64,000 bases of DNA from Herbaspirillum sp. meg3 (GCF_002257565.1 NZ_CP022736.1:3348001-3412000); one strand, 5' to 3'. Positions 7,453-16,058 are shown, counted from the first letter of the stretch. Translations and numbers: made by a program. Notes: a model not told the origin generated them from the sequence alone.

Positions 7453-8427
7453 ATGCATATCGTTATTACCGGCGGCGCCGGTTTTCTGGGTAGCCGTCTG
7501 GCGCGTCAATTGCTCAAGCGCGGTCAGCTGACCGGCAGCGACGGCAAGCAGCAAACCATCAGCCGTATCACCCTGCTCGACGTGGTCGCTGCACAAGGAT
7601 TTGACGATGCGCGCATTGAGTCGGTCGTCGGTGATATCGCCGATGCCGCCGTCATCGAGCGTGTCATCAACAAGAACACGCAGTCGATCTTCCATCTGGC
7701 CGCTATCGTCAGCGGCCACGCCGAAGCCGACTTCGAACTCGGCATGAAGATCAACTTCGACGCCACCCGCATCATCCTGGAACGCGCCCGCGCGCTCGGC
7801 ACCAAACCGCGTCTGGTGTTCACCAGCTCAGTTGCCGTGTTCGGCGGCGAACTGCCGGCACAAGTCCCGGACAACGCATTGCTGATGCCACAAAGCTCCT
7901 ACGGCGCGCAAAAGGTCATGGGTGAATTGCTGGTCAATGACTACAGCCGCAAAGGCTTTATCGATGGCCGCGCGCTGCGCATGCCGACTATTTCCGTGCG
8001 CCCCGGCGCACCGAACAAGGCGGCATCGAGCTTCGCCAGCGGCATCATCCGCGAACCGCTGAACGGCCAGCCTTCGGTGTGCCCGGTCAGCCCCGACACG
8101 CGCATGTGGTTGATGTCGCCACGCAAGGCCATCGATAACCTGATCCATGGTCACGAAATCAACGGCGCCGATCTGGGCCTGGCACGCTTCCTCAGCATCG
8201 ACGGCTTGTCGGTCAGCGTGCGTCAGATGGTCGATGCGCTGGAACAAGTCGCCGGCGCCGACGTGGTCAAGCTGATCGAATGGAAAGAAGATGAAGCCAT
8301 CAAGCGCATCGTCAATTCGTGGCCTGGCAACTTTGAAGCGAAACGTGCAAAGGCATTGGGCTTCACCGCCGACAGCGATTTCGCCAGCATCGTGAAAGCG
8401 CACATTGAAGATGAAGTGAAGAAGTAA
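7453..8427 (+). CDS. denD: D-erythronate dehydrogenase DenD
   Basis: A 324-residue NAD-dependent extended SDR that oxidises D-erythronate to 2-oxo-tetronate. Motifs are TGGAGFLG (residues 6-13), the catalytic Ser in VFTSSVAVFGG (about 126), and Tyr150-x3-Lys154 (SSYGAQK). The segments HLAAIVSGHAEADFELGMKINFD and RPGAPNKAASSFASGIIREPLNG are typical of DenD rather than of sugar-nucleotide epimerases. Start at 7453 follows GGAGGAG. The kinase, epimerase and isomerase of the pathway are not in the window. Confidence 0.85.
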   Translation: MHIVITGGAGFLGSRLARQLLKRGQLTGSDGKQQTISRITLLDVVAAQGFDDARIESVVGDIADAAVIERVINKNTQSIFHLAAIVSGHAEADFELGMKINFDATRIILERARALGTKPRLVFTSSVAVFGGELPAQVPDNALLMPQSSYGAQKVMGELLVNDYSRKGFIDGRALRMPTISVRPGAPNKAASSFASGIIREPLNGQPSVCPVSPDTRMWLMSPRKAIDNLIHGHEINGADLGLARFLSIDGLSVSVRQMVDALEQVAGADVVKLIEWKEDEAIKRIVNSWPGNFEAKRAKALGFTADSDFASIVKAHIEDEVKK

Positions 8428-8450
8428 TTTTTTACATTTATTTTTCAGGC

Positions 8451-8479
8451 AAAAACGGCGTCCGCATGACGCCGTTTTT
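8451..8479 (+). terminator. Terminator of denD
   Basis: Perfect 12-bp stem aaaaacggcgtc / gacgccgttttt, loop cgcat, followed by ctttt. It can work in both directions. Confidence 0.92.
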
Positions 8480-8508
8480 CTTTTCTGCGCATACGATCTT
8501 GCACATAC

Positions 8509-8542
8509 AAAAAAGCGCGGATATCCATAAGGACATCCGCGC
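8509..8542 (-). terminator. Terminator of the mmsA-mmsB operon
   Basis: Stem gcgcggatatcc / ggacatccgcgc (11 of 12 pairs), loop ataa, with six T on the minus strand after the stem. It lies about 95 bp past the mmsB stop. Confidence 0.75.
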
Positions 8543-8637
8543 CAGACGATACCAACGGAGACCGCGCAACCGTGTCGACTCCCCCGCCACGGTCCGCAGC
8601 TAGACAGCAACTGCCAATTGCACCTACTACTCCCGGC

Positions 8638-9531
8638 TTACTTCGCCTTCGCCAGCATATTGAACACGCTGGAAAAATCCAAGCCGCCTGCACCCGATTT
8701 GCTGTGGATGTCGTAGAGGTTACGCGCCAGTGCTCCCATGGGCACGCTGCTGCCAGTGGCCAGTGCATTCTCCACCGCCAACCCCAGATCCTTCAGCATC
8801 AGATCGACGCCGAAACCGCCCGCGTAACCCTTCGATGCCGGCGCGTTTTCCATGACGCCGGGACAAGGGTTGTAGACCTCCAGCGTCCAGTTGCGCCCCG
8901 AACTCTTGGACATCACTTCCGACAGGACTTTGGGGTCCATACCATTGGCGATGCCGAGGCGGATCGCTTCCGATGTGCCGATCATCAGTATGCCCAGCAG
9001 CATGTTGTTGCAGACCTTGACGGTCTGGCCACTGCCGCTGGCGCCGGCATGATAAATCGCCTTACCCATCTTTTCGAGATAAGGTCTGGCGAGCCCGAAG
9101 CCGTCGTCGGTACCGCCGACCATGAAGGTCAGCGTACCGGCTGTGGCGCCGCCAGTGCCGCCGGATACCGGTGCATCCAGCATGGTGAAGCCTTTTTCCA
9201 GTGCTGCGGCGGCGACCTTGCGGGCGCTTTCGGGGGCGATGGTGGAGCAGTCGATCAGCAAGGTGCCCGGCTTGATGTTGGCCAGGATACCCTTGTCGCC
9301 GAGGTAGATGGATTCCACATGCTTGCTGGCCGGCAGCATGGTGATCACCACCTTGGCCTTGGCGACTGCCGCCATGGCGTCGGCTTCGGTCACGCCGCCG
9401 GTTTCGACCAGCTTGTCGACGCTGGCTTTGACGAGGTCGTGGCCGCTGACCGAATATCCCGCCTTGACGAGATTTTGCGCCATCGGCAAACCCATGTTGC
9501 CCAGACCAATGAAAGCGATATCGGCGCTCAT
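8638..9531 (-). CDS. mmsB: 3-hydroxyisobutyrate dehydrogenase
   Basis: A 297-residue beta-hydroxyacid dehydrogenase that oxidises 3-hydroxyisobutyrate to methylmalonate semialdehyde in valine breakdown, with NAD. The dinucleotide loop GLGNMG is at residues 9-14; DAPVSGGTGGATAGTLTFMVGG is the substrate-binding signature (about 119-140); catalytic Lys172 is in VKVCNNMLLG. It follows mmsA by 33 bp, so the two form an operon performing consecutive steps. Confidence 0.93.
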   Translation of the reverse strand: MSADIAFIGLGNMGLPMAQNLVKAGYSVSGHDLVKASVDKLVETGGVTEADAMAAVAKAKVVITMLPASKHVESIYLGDKGILANIKPGTLLIDCSTIAPESARKVAAAALEKGFTMLDAPVSGGTGGATAGTLTFMVGGTDDGFGLARPYLEKMGKAIYHAGASGSGQTVKVCNNMLLGILMIGTSEAIRLGIANGMDPKVLSEVMSKSSGRNWTLEVYNPCPGVMENAPASKGYAGGFGVDLMLKDLGLAVENALATGSSVPMGALARNLYDIHSKSGAGGLDFSSVFNMLAKAK

Positions 9532-9564
9532 GTTGTTCTCCTTTTTTCTCTGAGTGGACGCGGA

Positions 9565-11073
9565 TTACTTCAGCGAAATCGTGGTGTTGACCTGACCGGC
9601 TTCCTCATCCGGCGCATACCAGCGCGCCGTCACGGTCTTGGTTTGCGTCCAGAACATCACCGCCTGCTTGCCGTTCGGGCCCAGATCGCCGAGCTTGGAA
9701 GCGCGCGAACCGGTGAAGCTGAAGTACGCAACAGGCACCGGGATCGGCACGTTGATGCCGACCTGGCCGACGTCGATTTCGTTCTGGAACTTGCGCGCAG
9801 CCCAGCCGGACGAGGTGAAGATCGAGGTGCCGTTGCCGTTCGGATTGGCGTTGATGAAGGCAATCGCTTCGTCCAGGGTTTCGACTTCGACGATGCACAT
9901 CGCCGGTCCGAAGATTTCTTGTTCGTAGATGTCCATGCCTGCCTTGACGCCGGTGAAGACAGTCGGGCCGACGAAGTTGCCTGCTTCATTACCGGCGACC
10001 TTGCAATTACGGCCATCCAGCAGCAGCTTGGCGCCCTGCTCCACGCCGATGCCGATCAGACGTTCGACGCGCTCTTTCGCGGCCTTGGAAACCAAGGGGC
10101 CGACGTCGGCCTTGCGGTCGCTGCCTGGGCCGACCTTCATAGCCTTGGAGCGCTCGACGATTTCCGGAATCCATTCTTTGGTCTTGCCGACCAGCACCAC
10201 GACGGAGTTCGCCATGCAACGCTGACCGGCCGCGCCAAATGCCGCGCCAAGCAAGTTGTTGATGGCTTGATCCTTCGGTGCGTCAGGCAGCACGATGCAG
10301 TGGTTCTTGGCGCCCATCATGCACTGCGCGCGCTTGCCGGCTTCGCTGGCGCGGCGATAGATATGGGTGCCGACATGGGTCGATCCGATGAAGGACACGG
10401 CCTTGATGTCGGGATGGTCGCAGATCATGTTGGCAACATCAGGGCCACCATGCACGACGTTCAGTACGCCCGGTGGCAGACCGGCCTTGTTGGCCAGTTC
10501 AACCAGGAACAGCGACGAGGTCGGATCTTGTTCGGATGGTTTCAGCACGAAGGTATTGCCGCAGGCGACCGAGATCGGGAACATGAAGCAAGGCAGCATC
10601 ACCGGGAAGTTGAATGCGGTGATGCCGGCGCCCACGCCGATCGGCTGATGAATCGTGTAGACGTCAACGCCGCCGGCCACGTTCTCGGCCAGTTCGCCCA
10701 GTTGCAGCGAGGTGATCGAGCAGGCGTGCTCGACGACTTCCAGACCGCGCATGACTTCGCCTTCGGCATCCGGCAAGGTCTTGCCGTGTTCGCGCGTGAT
10801 CATCTCGGCCAGTGGTGCGATATTGTCGCGCAGCAGTTGCTGGAACTTGAGCATGATGCGCATGCGTTGGGCCAGCGACGTATTACGCCAGGTCTTGAAG
10901 GCTTCCTTGGCATTGGCGACGGCGCGGTCGACTTCTTCTTTGGTCGCAAACGGCACGCGCGCCACGACTTCTTGCGTGGCCGGATTGAGCACGTCGCGCC
11001 ATTCTTTCGAAGTTGACTGGACGTGTTCGCCGTTGATGTAGAGGGGAACGTTAGGAATGTTGGCTTGGCTCAT
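9565..11073 (-). CDS. mmsA: CoA-acylating methylmalonate-semialdehyde dehydrogenase
   Basis: A 502-residue aldehyde dehydrogenase converting methylmalonate semialdehyde to propionyl-CoA with NAD and CoA. Catalytic Cys286 is in FGAAGQRCMANS, the signature that separates MmsA/IolA from ordinary ALDHs; TAFNFPVMLPCFMFPISVACGNTFVLKPSE is the cofactor region (about 152-182). It lies upstream of mmsB. An inositol-catabolic role (IolA) is the alternative but no iol genes are nearby. Confidence 0.93.
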   Translation of the reverse strand: MSQANIPNVPLYINGEHVQSTSKEWRDVLNPATQEVVARVPFATKEEVDRAVANAKEAFKTWRNTSLAQRMRIMLKFQQLLRDNIAPLAEMITREHGKTLPDAEGEVMRGLEVVEHACSITSLQLGELAENVAGGVDVYTIHQPIGVGAGITAFNFPVMLPCFMFPISVACGNTFVLKPSEQDPTSSLFLVELANKAGLPPGVLNVVHGGPDVANMICDHPDIKAVSFIGSTHVGTHIYRRASEAGKRAQCMMGAKNHCIVLPDAPKDQAINNLLGAAFGAAGQRCMANSVVVLVGKTKEWIPEIVERSKAMKVGPGSDRKADVGPLVSKAAKERVERLIGIGVEQGAKLLLDGRNCKVAGNEAGNFVGPTVFTGVKAGMDIYEQEIFGPAMCIVEVETLDEAIAFINANPNGNGTSIFTSSGWAARKFQNEIDVGQVGINVPIPVPVAYFSFTGSRASKLGDLGPNGKQAVMFWTQTKTVTARWYAPDEEAGQVNTTISLK

Positions 11074-11170
11074 GATGCGTTTTCCATAGTGATGAAGAAG
11101 AAACCGGGAGGTGAATAAAATTCGCGGGTCGGAGATGAAGGCAATGTCGACACCCGACTCCCGGGAAAGC

Positions 11171-12385
11171 TTATTTGACCAGCGGGCAGGCTGCGTCCAT
11201 CGGACGGAAGGCCTGTTGCGCAGGAATGGTCGACAACAATTTCAGATAATCCCAAGGCGCCTTGGATTCGGCCGGCGACTTGACCTGGTACAAATACATG
11301 TCGTGGATCACGCGTCCGTCAGGGCGGATGGAAGCATTGCGCATGACGACGTCGCTGATCGGGATCTCGCGCATCTTTTGCGAGACGACCTTCCAGTCCG
11401 AGGTCTTGGCGGCGGCGCGCGCCTTCAGGAAGTGATACACGCTGGAATACACGCCGGCCTGCACCATGGTCGGTTTGTTGTTCTTGAATTGCGCTTCGAA
11501 ACGCTTGGAGAAGCCGCGTGTCTGTTCGTCGTAGTCCCAGTAGAAGCCGTCGGTGTAGACCAGGCCCTGTGCTGCATCCAGACCGAGTGCATGGACGTCG
11601 GACAGGAATACCAGCAGCGCCACCAGGCGTTGATCCTTGCCACCAACGGAGAACGAACGCGCCTGCTTGATGGCATTGACGACGTCGGTGCCGCCGTCAG
11701 CCAGGCCTATCACCTGGGCCTTGGAAGCCTGCGCCTGCAGCAGGAAGGACGAGAAGTCAGAAGCGTTCAGCGGGTGGCGCACCGAACCCAGCACGGTGCC
11801 GCCGTTGGCCTTGACCACATCGGAGGCATCCTTCTCGAGAGAGTGGCCGAAGGCATAATCAACGGTCACGAAATACCACGACTTGTTACCCAGCTTGGTC
11901 AGCGCGGCAGCCGCGCCGGCCGCTTGCGAATAGGTGTCGAACATCCAGTGGAAGCCATTGGTCGCACACTCAGCCGTTGTCAGCGCGCCAGTTGCCGGGC
12001 CGCTGTACATGGCGATGCCGCCCTTTTCCTTGATCAGCTTCTGCACCGCCAGCGCCACAGACGAATTGGTCAGATCGGCGATCGCCTCGACCTTGTCGCG
12101 ATCCAGCCATTCACGTGCGCGTGTGACGCCGACGTCAGGCTTGTTCTGGTTGTCGGCAGAGAGCACTTCAATTTTCATGCCCTTGCATTCGGCCTTGAGG
12201 CAATCCTCGATCGCCAGCTTGGCAGCGACCACCGAGCCCTGGCCGCCCATGGCGGAATACGGGCCGGACATGTCGGTCAGGATGCCGATTTTGACGGTGT
12301 CGGAGTTTTGCGCCTGGACGGCGGCAGAAATACAGGTCAGGGAAAGCGCAGCCATTGCCAAGGCGGCACGGATGTTTTTTTGCAT
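11171..12385 (-). CDS. Branched-chain-amino-acid-type ABC substrate-binding protein (orphan)
   Basis: A 404-residue periplasmic type-1 binding protein (Peripla_BP_6, LivK-like). It has a signal peptide (residues 1-25, ...SAAVQA then QNSD), then VKIGILTDMSGPYSAMGGQGSVVAAKLAIED. No ATPase or permease gene is adjacent. It precedes mmsA by 97 bp on the same strand, and the LysR gene is divergent. The ligand may be a branched-chain amino acid or a related carboxylate (inference); family members also bind aromatic acids and amides. Confidence 0.85.
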   Translation of the reverse strand: MQKNIRAALAMAALSLTCISAAVQAQNSDTVKIGILTDMSGPYSAMGGQGSVVAAKLAIEDCLKAECKGMKIEVLSADNQNKPDVGVTRAREWLDRDKVEAIADLTNSSVALAVQKLIKEKGGIAMYSGPATGALTTAECATNGFHWMFDTYSQAAGAAAALTKLGNKSWYFVTVDYAFGHSLEKDASDVVKANGGTVLGSVRHPLNASDFSSFLLQAQASKAQVIGLADGGTDVVNAIKQARSFSVGGKDQRLVALLVFLSDVHALGLDAAQGLVYTDGFYWDYDEQTRGFSKRFEAQFKNNKPTMVQAGVYSSVYHFLKARAAAKTSDWKVVSQKMREIPISDVVMRNASIRPDGRVIHDMYLYQVKSPAESKAPWDYLKLLSTIPAQQAFRPMDAACPLVK

Positions 12386-12491
12386 GGAGTCTCCTCGTTA
12401 TATGTTTTTTATGAAATTGCTCTGCGGCGATTTCGAGACTCATTTTGCATGTGCGTTAATATCGTTACAATAGCCAATAATTCAAAAGGCT

Positions 12492-12507
12492 TTTGCATAA
12501 TTGCAAA
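12492..12507. promoter_or_regulatory. LysR-type operator in the divergent gap
   Basis: Dyad tttgca-taat-tgcaaa, fitting the T-N11-A pattern of LysR boxes. It is 31 bp upstream of the LysR start and about 107 bp upstream of the binding-protein gene. Confidence 0.6.
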
Positions 12508-12537
12508 GCGACGCTAAGAGCACTCAATGGAGACAAC

Positions 12538-13455
12538 ATGCTGGACTGGGATAACCTCCGCGTATTTCTGGAACTCACGCGCAGTCAGGGATTGGTCGAT
12601 GCCGCCAAGAAACTGGGCATCGATCACTCGACCGTGTCGCGCCGTATCAAACGCTTCGAGGAGCAAGTCGGCAGTCAGCTGTTCGACCGCAACAATCACG
12701 GCTACAGCCTGACCGCCGATGGCTATCGCCTGGTCGAATACGCCGAAAAGATCGAAAGCACCGTCTACGCCGCCTCCGAAGAACTGGGCGGCCACAACCG
12801 CCTGCTGTCGGGCCAGGTGCGGCTGGGCGCGACGGAAGGCTTCGGCACCTTTGTACTGGCGCCGCATATCGCCCACTTCTGCGCGCGCAATCCGCATATC
12901 TCGGTCGACATGCTGCCGATGCCGCGCTTCGTCAATTTGTCCAAACGCGAAGCCGACATCAGCGTTACCATCGAGCGGCCCGTCAGCGGTAATTACGTTG
13001 TCACGAAACTGGCGGACTATGCATTGAAGCTCTACGCCACGCCGGCCTATCTGGCAAATCACCCCGCCATCGGCAAGGTCACCGATCTGGAGCGCCACAA
13101 CTTCATCGGCTATATCGACGATCTGGTGTTCAGCGAAGAGCTGCGCTACAAGGAAAACATCGCGCCGGAAGCCTTCCGCGCCTTTCGCAGCACCAGCGTC
13201 ATCGCACAATACACCGCGGCGCGCAGCGGTCAGGCCCTGGCGATCCTGCCGTGCTTCCTGGCGCAGCAGTCCGACGATCTGGTGCCGGTGCTGCCTGACG
13301 ACGTGCAAATCATGCGTTCGTTCTGGCTGGTCGCCGCCAGCGAACAGCGCCACGTGGCAAGAGTGTCCGCGCTGTGGAGTTATCTGCGCGATTGCATGGA
13401 GCCGAACAAGGAATTTTTAATGGGGAAGTCGCGTCAGATGACGTGGATCAAATAA
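12538..13455 (+). CDS. LysR-family transcriptional regulator
   Basis: A 305-residue LysR protein. The N-terminal HTH (MLDWDNLRVFLELTRSQGLVDAAKKLGIDHSTVSRRIKRFEEQVGSQLFDR) uses the DWDNLRVFL opening seen in a subgroup with atypical effector domains; the effector domain (about 90-295) is complete. The ATG at 12538 follows GGAGA. It is divergent from the binding protein and mms genes, so they are the likely targets (inference). Effector unknown; valine catabolites are plausible. Confidence 0.88.
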   Translation: MLDWDNLRVFLELTRSQGLVDAAKKLGIDHSTVSRRIKRFEEQVGSQLFDRNNHGYSLTADGYRLVEYAEKIESTVYAASEELGGHNRLLSGQVRLGATEGFGTFVLAPHIAHFCARNPHISVDMLPMPRFVNLSKREADISVTIERPVSGNYVVTKLADYALKLYATPAYLANHPAIGKVTDLERHNFIGYIDDLVFSEELRYKENIAPEAFRAFRSTSVIAQYTAARSGQALAILPCFLAQQSDDLVPVLPDDVQIMRSFWLVAASEQRHVARVSALWSYLRDCMEPNKEFLMGKSRQMTWIK

Positions 13456-13533
13456 GAACGCGCTATCAGCGCGCAAGCTATGGAAGTGAAACACCCCAAC
13501 CGGGCCATCCGGCCTGCAACCAAGGAGATCAGC

Positions 13534-14115
13534 ATGGCAGCAAAGAAGATTTTATTGTTGACCGGCGACTTTGCCGAAGATTACGAAACCATGGTGCCTT
13601 TCCAGGCGCTGCAAATGGTCGGTCACACCGTGCACGCCGTCTGTCCCGGCAAGAAAGCCGGCGACAAGATCAAGACCGCCATTCATGACTTTGAAGGCGA
13701 CCAGACTTACACCGAGAAGCCAGGTCATCAGTTCGCCCTCAACGCCAGCTTCGATGACGTGGATCCTGCCAAATACGACGCCATCGTCATCGCCGGCGGA
13801 CGGGCGCCGGAATATCTGCGCCTGAACGACAAGGTGATTGCCATCGTGCGTCATTTCGCTGAAGCGAAGAAGCCGATCGCCGCCGTATGCCATGGCGCGC
13901 AGTTGCTGGCCGCAGCAGGCGTGATCGAAGGCAAGAAGATCTCGGCCTATCCGGCCTGCGCTCCGGAGGTCAAACTGGCCGGCGGTCACTATGCGGATAT
14001 TGCAGTCGACAGCGCCGTCACCGATGGCAATTTCGTGACCTCGCCTGCCTGGCCGGGACATCCGGAATGGCTGGCGCAATTCCTCAAGGTGCTGGGAACC
14101 GAGATCAAGCTGTAG
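13534..14115 (+). CDS. DJ-1/PfpI family protein
   Basis: A 193-residue single-domain protein of the class I glutamine amidotransferase-like fold. The nucleophile elbow AAVCHGAQLLA holds Cys119-His120, and Glu15 in GDFAEDYE is the conserved partner. Family members act as glyoxalase III, deglycase-like or peptidase-like enzymes, and the substrate cannot be read from sequence. AAGGAG before the ATG fixes the start, 54 bp inside a longer frame. Confidence 0.85.
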   Translation: MAAKKILLLTGDFAEDYETMVPFQALQMVGHTVHAVCPGKKAGDKIKTAIHDFEGDQTYTEKPGHQFALNASFDDVDPAKYDAIVIAGGRAPEYLRLNDKVIAIVRHFAEAKKPIAAVCHGAQLLAAAGVIEGKKISAYPACAPEVKLAGGHYADIAVDSAVTDGNFVTSPAWPGHPEWLAQFLKVLGTEIKL

Positions 14116-14133
14116 TTGATTTCGTCGCGATAA

Positions 14134-14168
14134 AAAAAGCCGCCGTCTGCAATGGACGGCGGCTTTTT
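14134..14168. terminator. Bidirectional terminator between convergent genes
   Basis: 14-bp perfect stem aaaaagccgccgtc / gacggcggcttttt with a 7-nt loop. It serves the PfpI gene (+) and the hydratase gene (-). Confidence 0.92.
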
Positions 14169-14195
14169 CTTTTTGATGCCTGCAAAGATGCCAGG

Positions 14196-14987
14196 TCAGT
14201 GTTTGGCTATCCATCCGGGCTGTGTCTTTTCGAGGAAAGCGCGCAACCCTTCCTTGCCCTCTTCCGAAGCGCGCAGATCGGCGATCACTCCTGTAGTGTA
14301 GTCGCGCAGCGCCGGCGTGCACGGCAGAGGATTTTCTTCTTGTGCCAACTCCTTGGCGCGGCGCATTGCTTGCGGACCGTTGGCCAGCAGCGTGGCGATG
14401 ATCTGCTCGGTCTTTGCATCTAGCTCAGTCGCCAGCACCACTTCATGTACGAGGTCGATGGCGGCGGCGCGAATGGCAGAAAAGCGTTCTGCCGAAACGA
14501 AATAACGGCGCGCCTGCGAGACGCCGATCTTGGCGATCACATACGGGCTGATCACCGCGGGAGCGAGACCAAGCTTGACTTCGGATAACGCGAAAAAAGC
14601 GTTGTCGCTGGCGATGGCGATATCGCAGCAGGCCACCAGGCCAACGCCACCACCCATGACCGTGCCCTGGATTTTGGCGACCGTCGGACAAGGAAAATTA
14701 TTCAGACCTTCCATCAGTGCCGACAACTGATGCGCATCCTTGATGTTGTCCTCGCGCGAGGCATCTGCCATGCGGCGCATCCAGCCGAGATCGGCGCCGG
14801 CGGAAAAGGATTTGCCGGTTGAGGCAAGCACCAGGGCTTTGACTTGCGGATTGTCTCTGGCCTGCGCAATCAGATTGATCAGATGCGCAATCAGCAGGTC
14901 GTCGAAGGCATTGTGGACTTCGGGGCGATTCAGGGTGATGGTTGCTACCCCGCGCGCGTCGATGACGAGATCGGCGGCTTGGCTCAT
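14196..14987 (-). CDS. Enoyl-CoA hydratase, probably 3-methylglutaconyl-CoA hydratase-like
   Basis: A 263-residue crotonase. The oxyanion-hole segments FSAGADLGWMRRMA (about 60-74) and GTVMGGGVGLVACCDIAIAS (about 108-127) are clear, and ALSEVKLGLAPAVISPYV is typical of LiuC-type enzymes of leucine/isovalerate breakdown. Neighbours give no other liu gene, so the exact substrate is uncertain. Monocistronic, ending at a shared terminator. Confidence 0.82.
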   Translation of the reverse strand: MSQAADLVIDARGVATITLNRPEVHNAFDDLLIAHLINLIAQARDNPQVKALVLASTGKSFSAGADLGWMRRMADASREDNIKDAHQLSALMEGLNNFPCPTVAKIQGTVMGGGVGLVACCDIAIASDNAFFALSEVKLGLAPAVISPYVIAKIGVSQARRYFVSAERFSAIRAAAIDLVHEVVLATELDAKTEQIIATLLANGPQAMRRAKELAQEENPLPCTPALRDYTTGVIADLRASEEGKEGLRAFLEKTQPGWIAKH

Positions 14988-15315
14988 GGTGTGCTCCTTG
15001 GGTGTTGGTTCTTCGGTGCGCCTTGGGCGTCTGGTTTTGGTGCGGCTATCGGGAGATAGTAAAAGAAAAATGGGATTGGTGGAATTTGAGGATGGAGATT
15101 AGCGGGAAATGGAGGGATGGGTTGTCTTTGGGAGGACAAAGCTTAAGTATTGAGGGAGATGCGCTGAAAAATTCCGCCTTGTCGTTCTCGCGAACGCGAG
15201 AATCCAGTGGCGTTGCTGGTGGTGGATGATTGCGACGTCGCGTTTTAGCGTGTGTGGGAGGATGTTTTTGCCTGATGGCTTTGACTCGCTACCGCGTTAT
15301 CTCGAACGCCTGTTT
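14988..15315. other. Non-coding stretch upstream of the hydratase gene
   Basis: No supported gene. Short frames here have no ribosome site or family resemblance. It holds one 8-bp hairpin at 15185-15202 (ttctcgcg / cgcgagaa, loop aa) and should include the hydratase promoter near 15000. The composition (ggg/gtt-rich on +) differs from nearby coding sequence. Confidence 0.6.
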
Positions 15316-15451
15316 CGCCCGCTTTGCGGGCGCGCTGCTGGTTCCGGCTTTGCCGGAACTTCGCTGCTTTCTTTGCTTGCTTGATGAGTGCATCGTTCCG
15401 ACGTCAGCTTCGTCCGCTTTGCGGACGTGCTCGTTTCGGCTTTGCCGAAAC
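15316..15451. repeat. Array of four short hairpins (two duplicated pairs)
   Basis: Four stems with identical ttt loops: cgcccgc/gcgggcg (15316-15332), gttccggc/gccggaac (15341-15359), cgtccgc/gcggacg (15411-15427), gtttcggc/gccgaaac (15433-15451). The first pair and second pair lie about 95 bp apart with similar spacers, so a unit was duplicated and the stems then changed in a compensating way. An open frame crosses it but shows no ribosome site. Confidence 0.75.
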
Positions 15452-15550
15452 ATTGCTGTTTTTCTTTGGATTGCTTCTTTCGGCGTTGGCTCGGCGGTCG
15501 GCTAACGAACGCTGCGCGTCCGAGGGATTCGCCTACCTTCGGCAGGCCGC

Positions 15551-15609
15551 GGTTTCGCTTGCAAGCGAAACCCTTCGAATCCCCCGCGTGATGTGCGCAG
15601 GCACATCAC
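15551..15609. repeat. Palindrome and hairpin at the end of the hairpin tract
   Basis: A perfect 22-bp palindrome (half ggtttcgcttg, 15551-15572) followed by a 9-bp hairpin gtgatgtgc / gcacatcac (15588-15609, loop gcag). No coding role seen. Confidence 0.65.
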
Positions 15610-15626
15610 TTGGTGACGCAAAAACA

Positions 15627-15655
15627 AAAACGCCCGCATAAGCGGGCGTTTTATG
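15627..15655 (-). terminator. Terminator of the tRNA operon
   Basis: Stem aaaacgcccgc / gcgggcgtttt, loop ataa, 4 bp past the CCA end of the last tRNA-Glu. The minus-strand tail is T-rich (tttttgtttt). Confidence 0.85.
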
Positions 15656-15658
15656 TTT

Positions 15659-15734
15659 TGGCGTCCCCAGGGGGATTCGAACCCCCGTACTCACCGTGAA
15701 AGGGTGATGTCCTAGGCCTCTAGACGATGGGGAC
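15659..15734 (-). tRNA. tRNA-Glu (UUC), copy 2
   Basis: 76 nt including an encoded CCA. Acceptor GTCCCCA/TGGGGAC, anticodon loop CTTTCAC with anticodon TTC, T-loop GTTCGAATC. Mature sequence identical to the copy at 15776-15851. Confidence 0.97.
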
Positions 15735-15775
15735 AATTGTCCGGTTGCAGTAATTCAAATAGTACTCGATAACGC

Positions 15776-15851
15776 TGGCGTCCCCAGGGGGATTCGAACC
15801 CCCGTACTCACCGTGAAAGGGTGATGTCCTAGGCCTCTAGACGATGGGGAC
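15776..15851 (-). tRNA. tRNA-Glu (UUC), copy 1
   Basis: 76 nt including encoded CCA, anticodon TTC, identical to the copy at 15659-15734. A 41-bp spacer separates the copies, indicating a recent or homogenised tandem duplication. Confidence 0.97.
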
Positions 15852-15930
15852 GTTGTGTTGTCCCGCAGCTGTTACCTTACTACCGACTGTGTGGCATCAC
15901 AGTGTATTACTAGCATTTACTCTACTACTT

Positions 15931-15963
15931 TTACTACTCAGTTACTACTCAGTTACTACTGAG
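15931..15963. repeat. Three tandem 11-bp units between tRNA genes
   Basis: ttactactcag twice, then ttactactgag, immediately before the CCA end of tRNA-Ala, in the spacer of the tRNA transcript. Confidence 0.85.
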
Positions 15964-15967
15964 CCGC

Positions 15968-16043
<76 letters not shown>

Positions 16044-16058
16044 TTGCGAAGAAGCGAG

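Noticed and set aside
8572..11016. An 814-codon open frame on the plus strand opposite mmsB and mmsA
   Set aside because: It is antisense to two genes with full catalytic motifs. Its translation is His/Arg/Gly-rich without any family resemblance, as expected from the reverse of GC-rich coding sequence.
15230..15505. Open frame across the hairpin array, reading as a Cys/Leu/Ala-rich peptide
   Set aside because: The apparent internal peptide repeat comes from the duplicated DNA hairpins. No ribosome site or plausible fold.
15316..15609. Considered as a CRISPR array
   Set aside because: The repeated parts are short inverted repeats with changing sequence; there are no constant direct repeats of 24-40 bp, no regular spacers and no cas genes.
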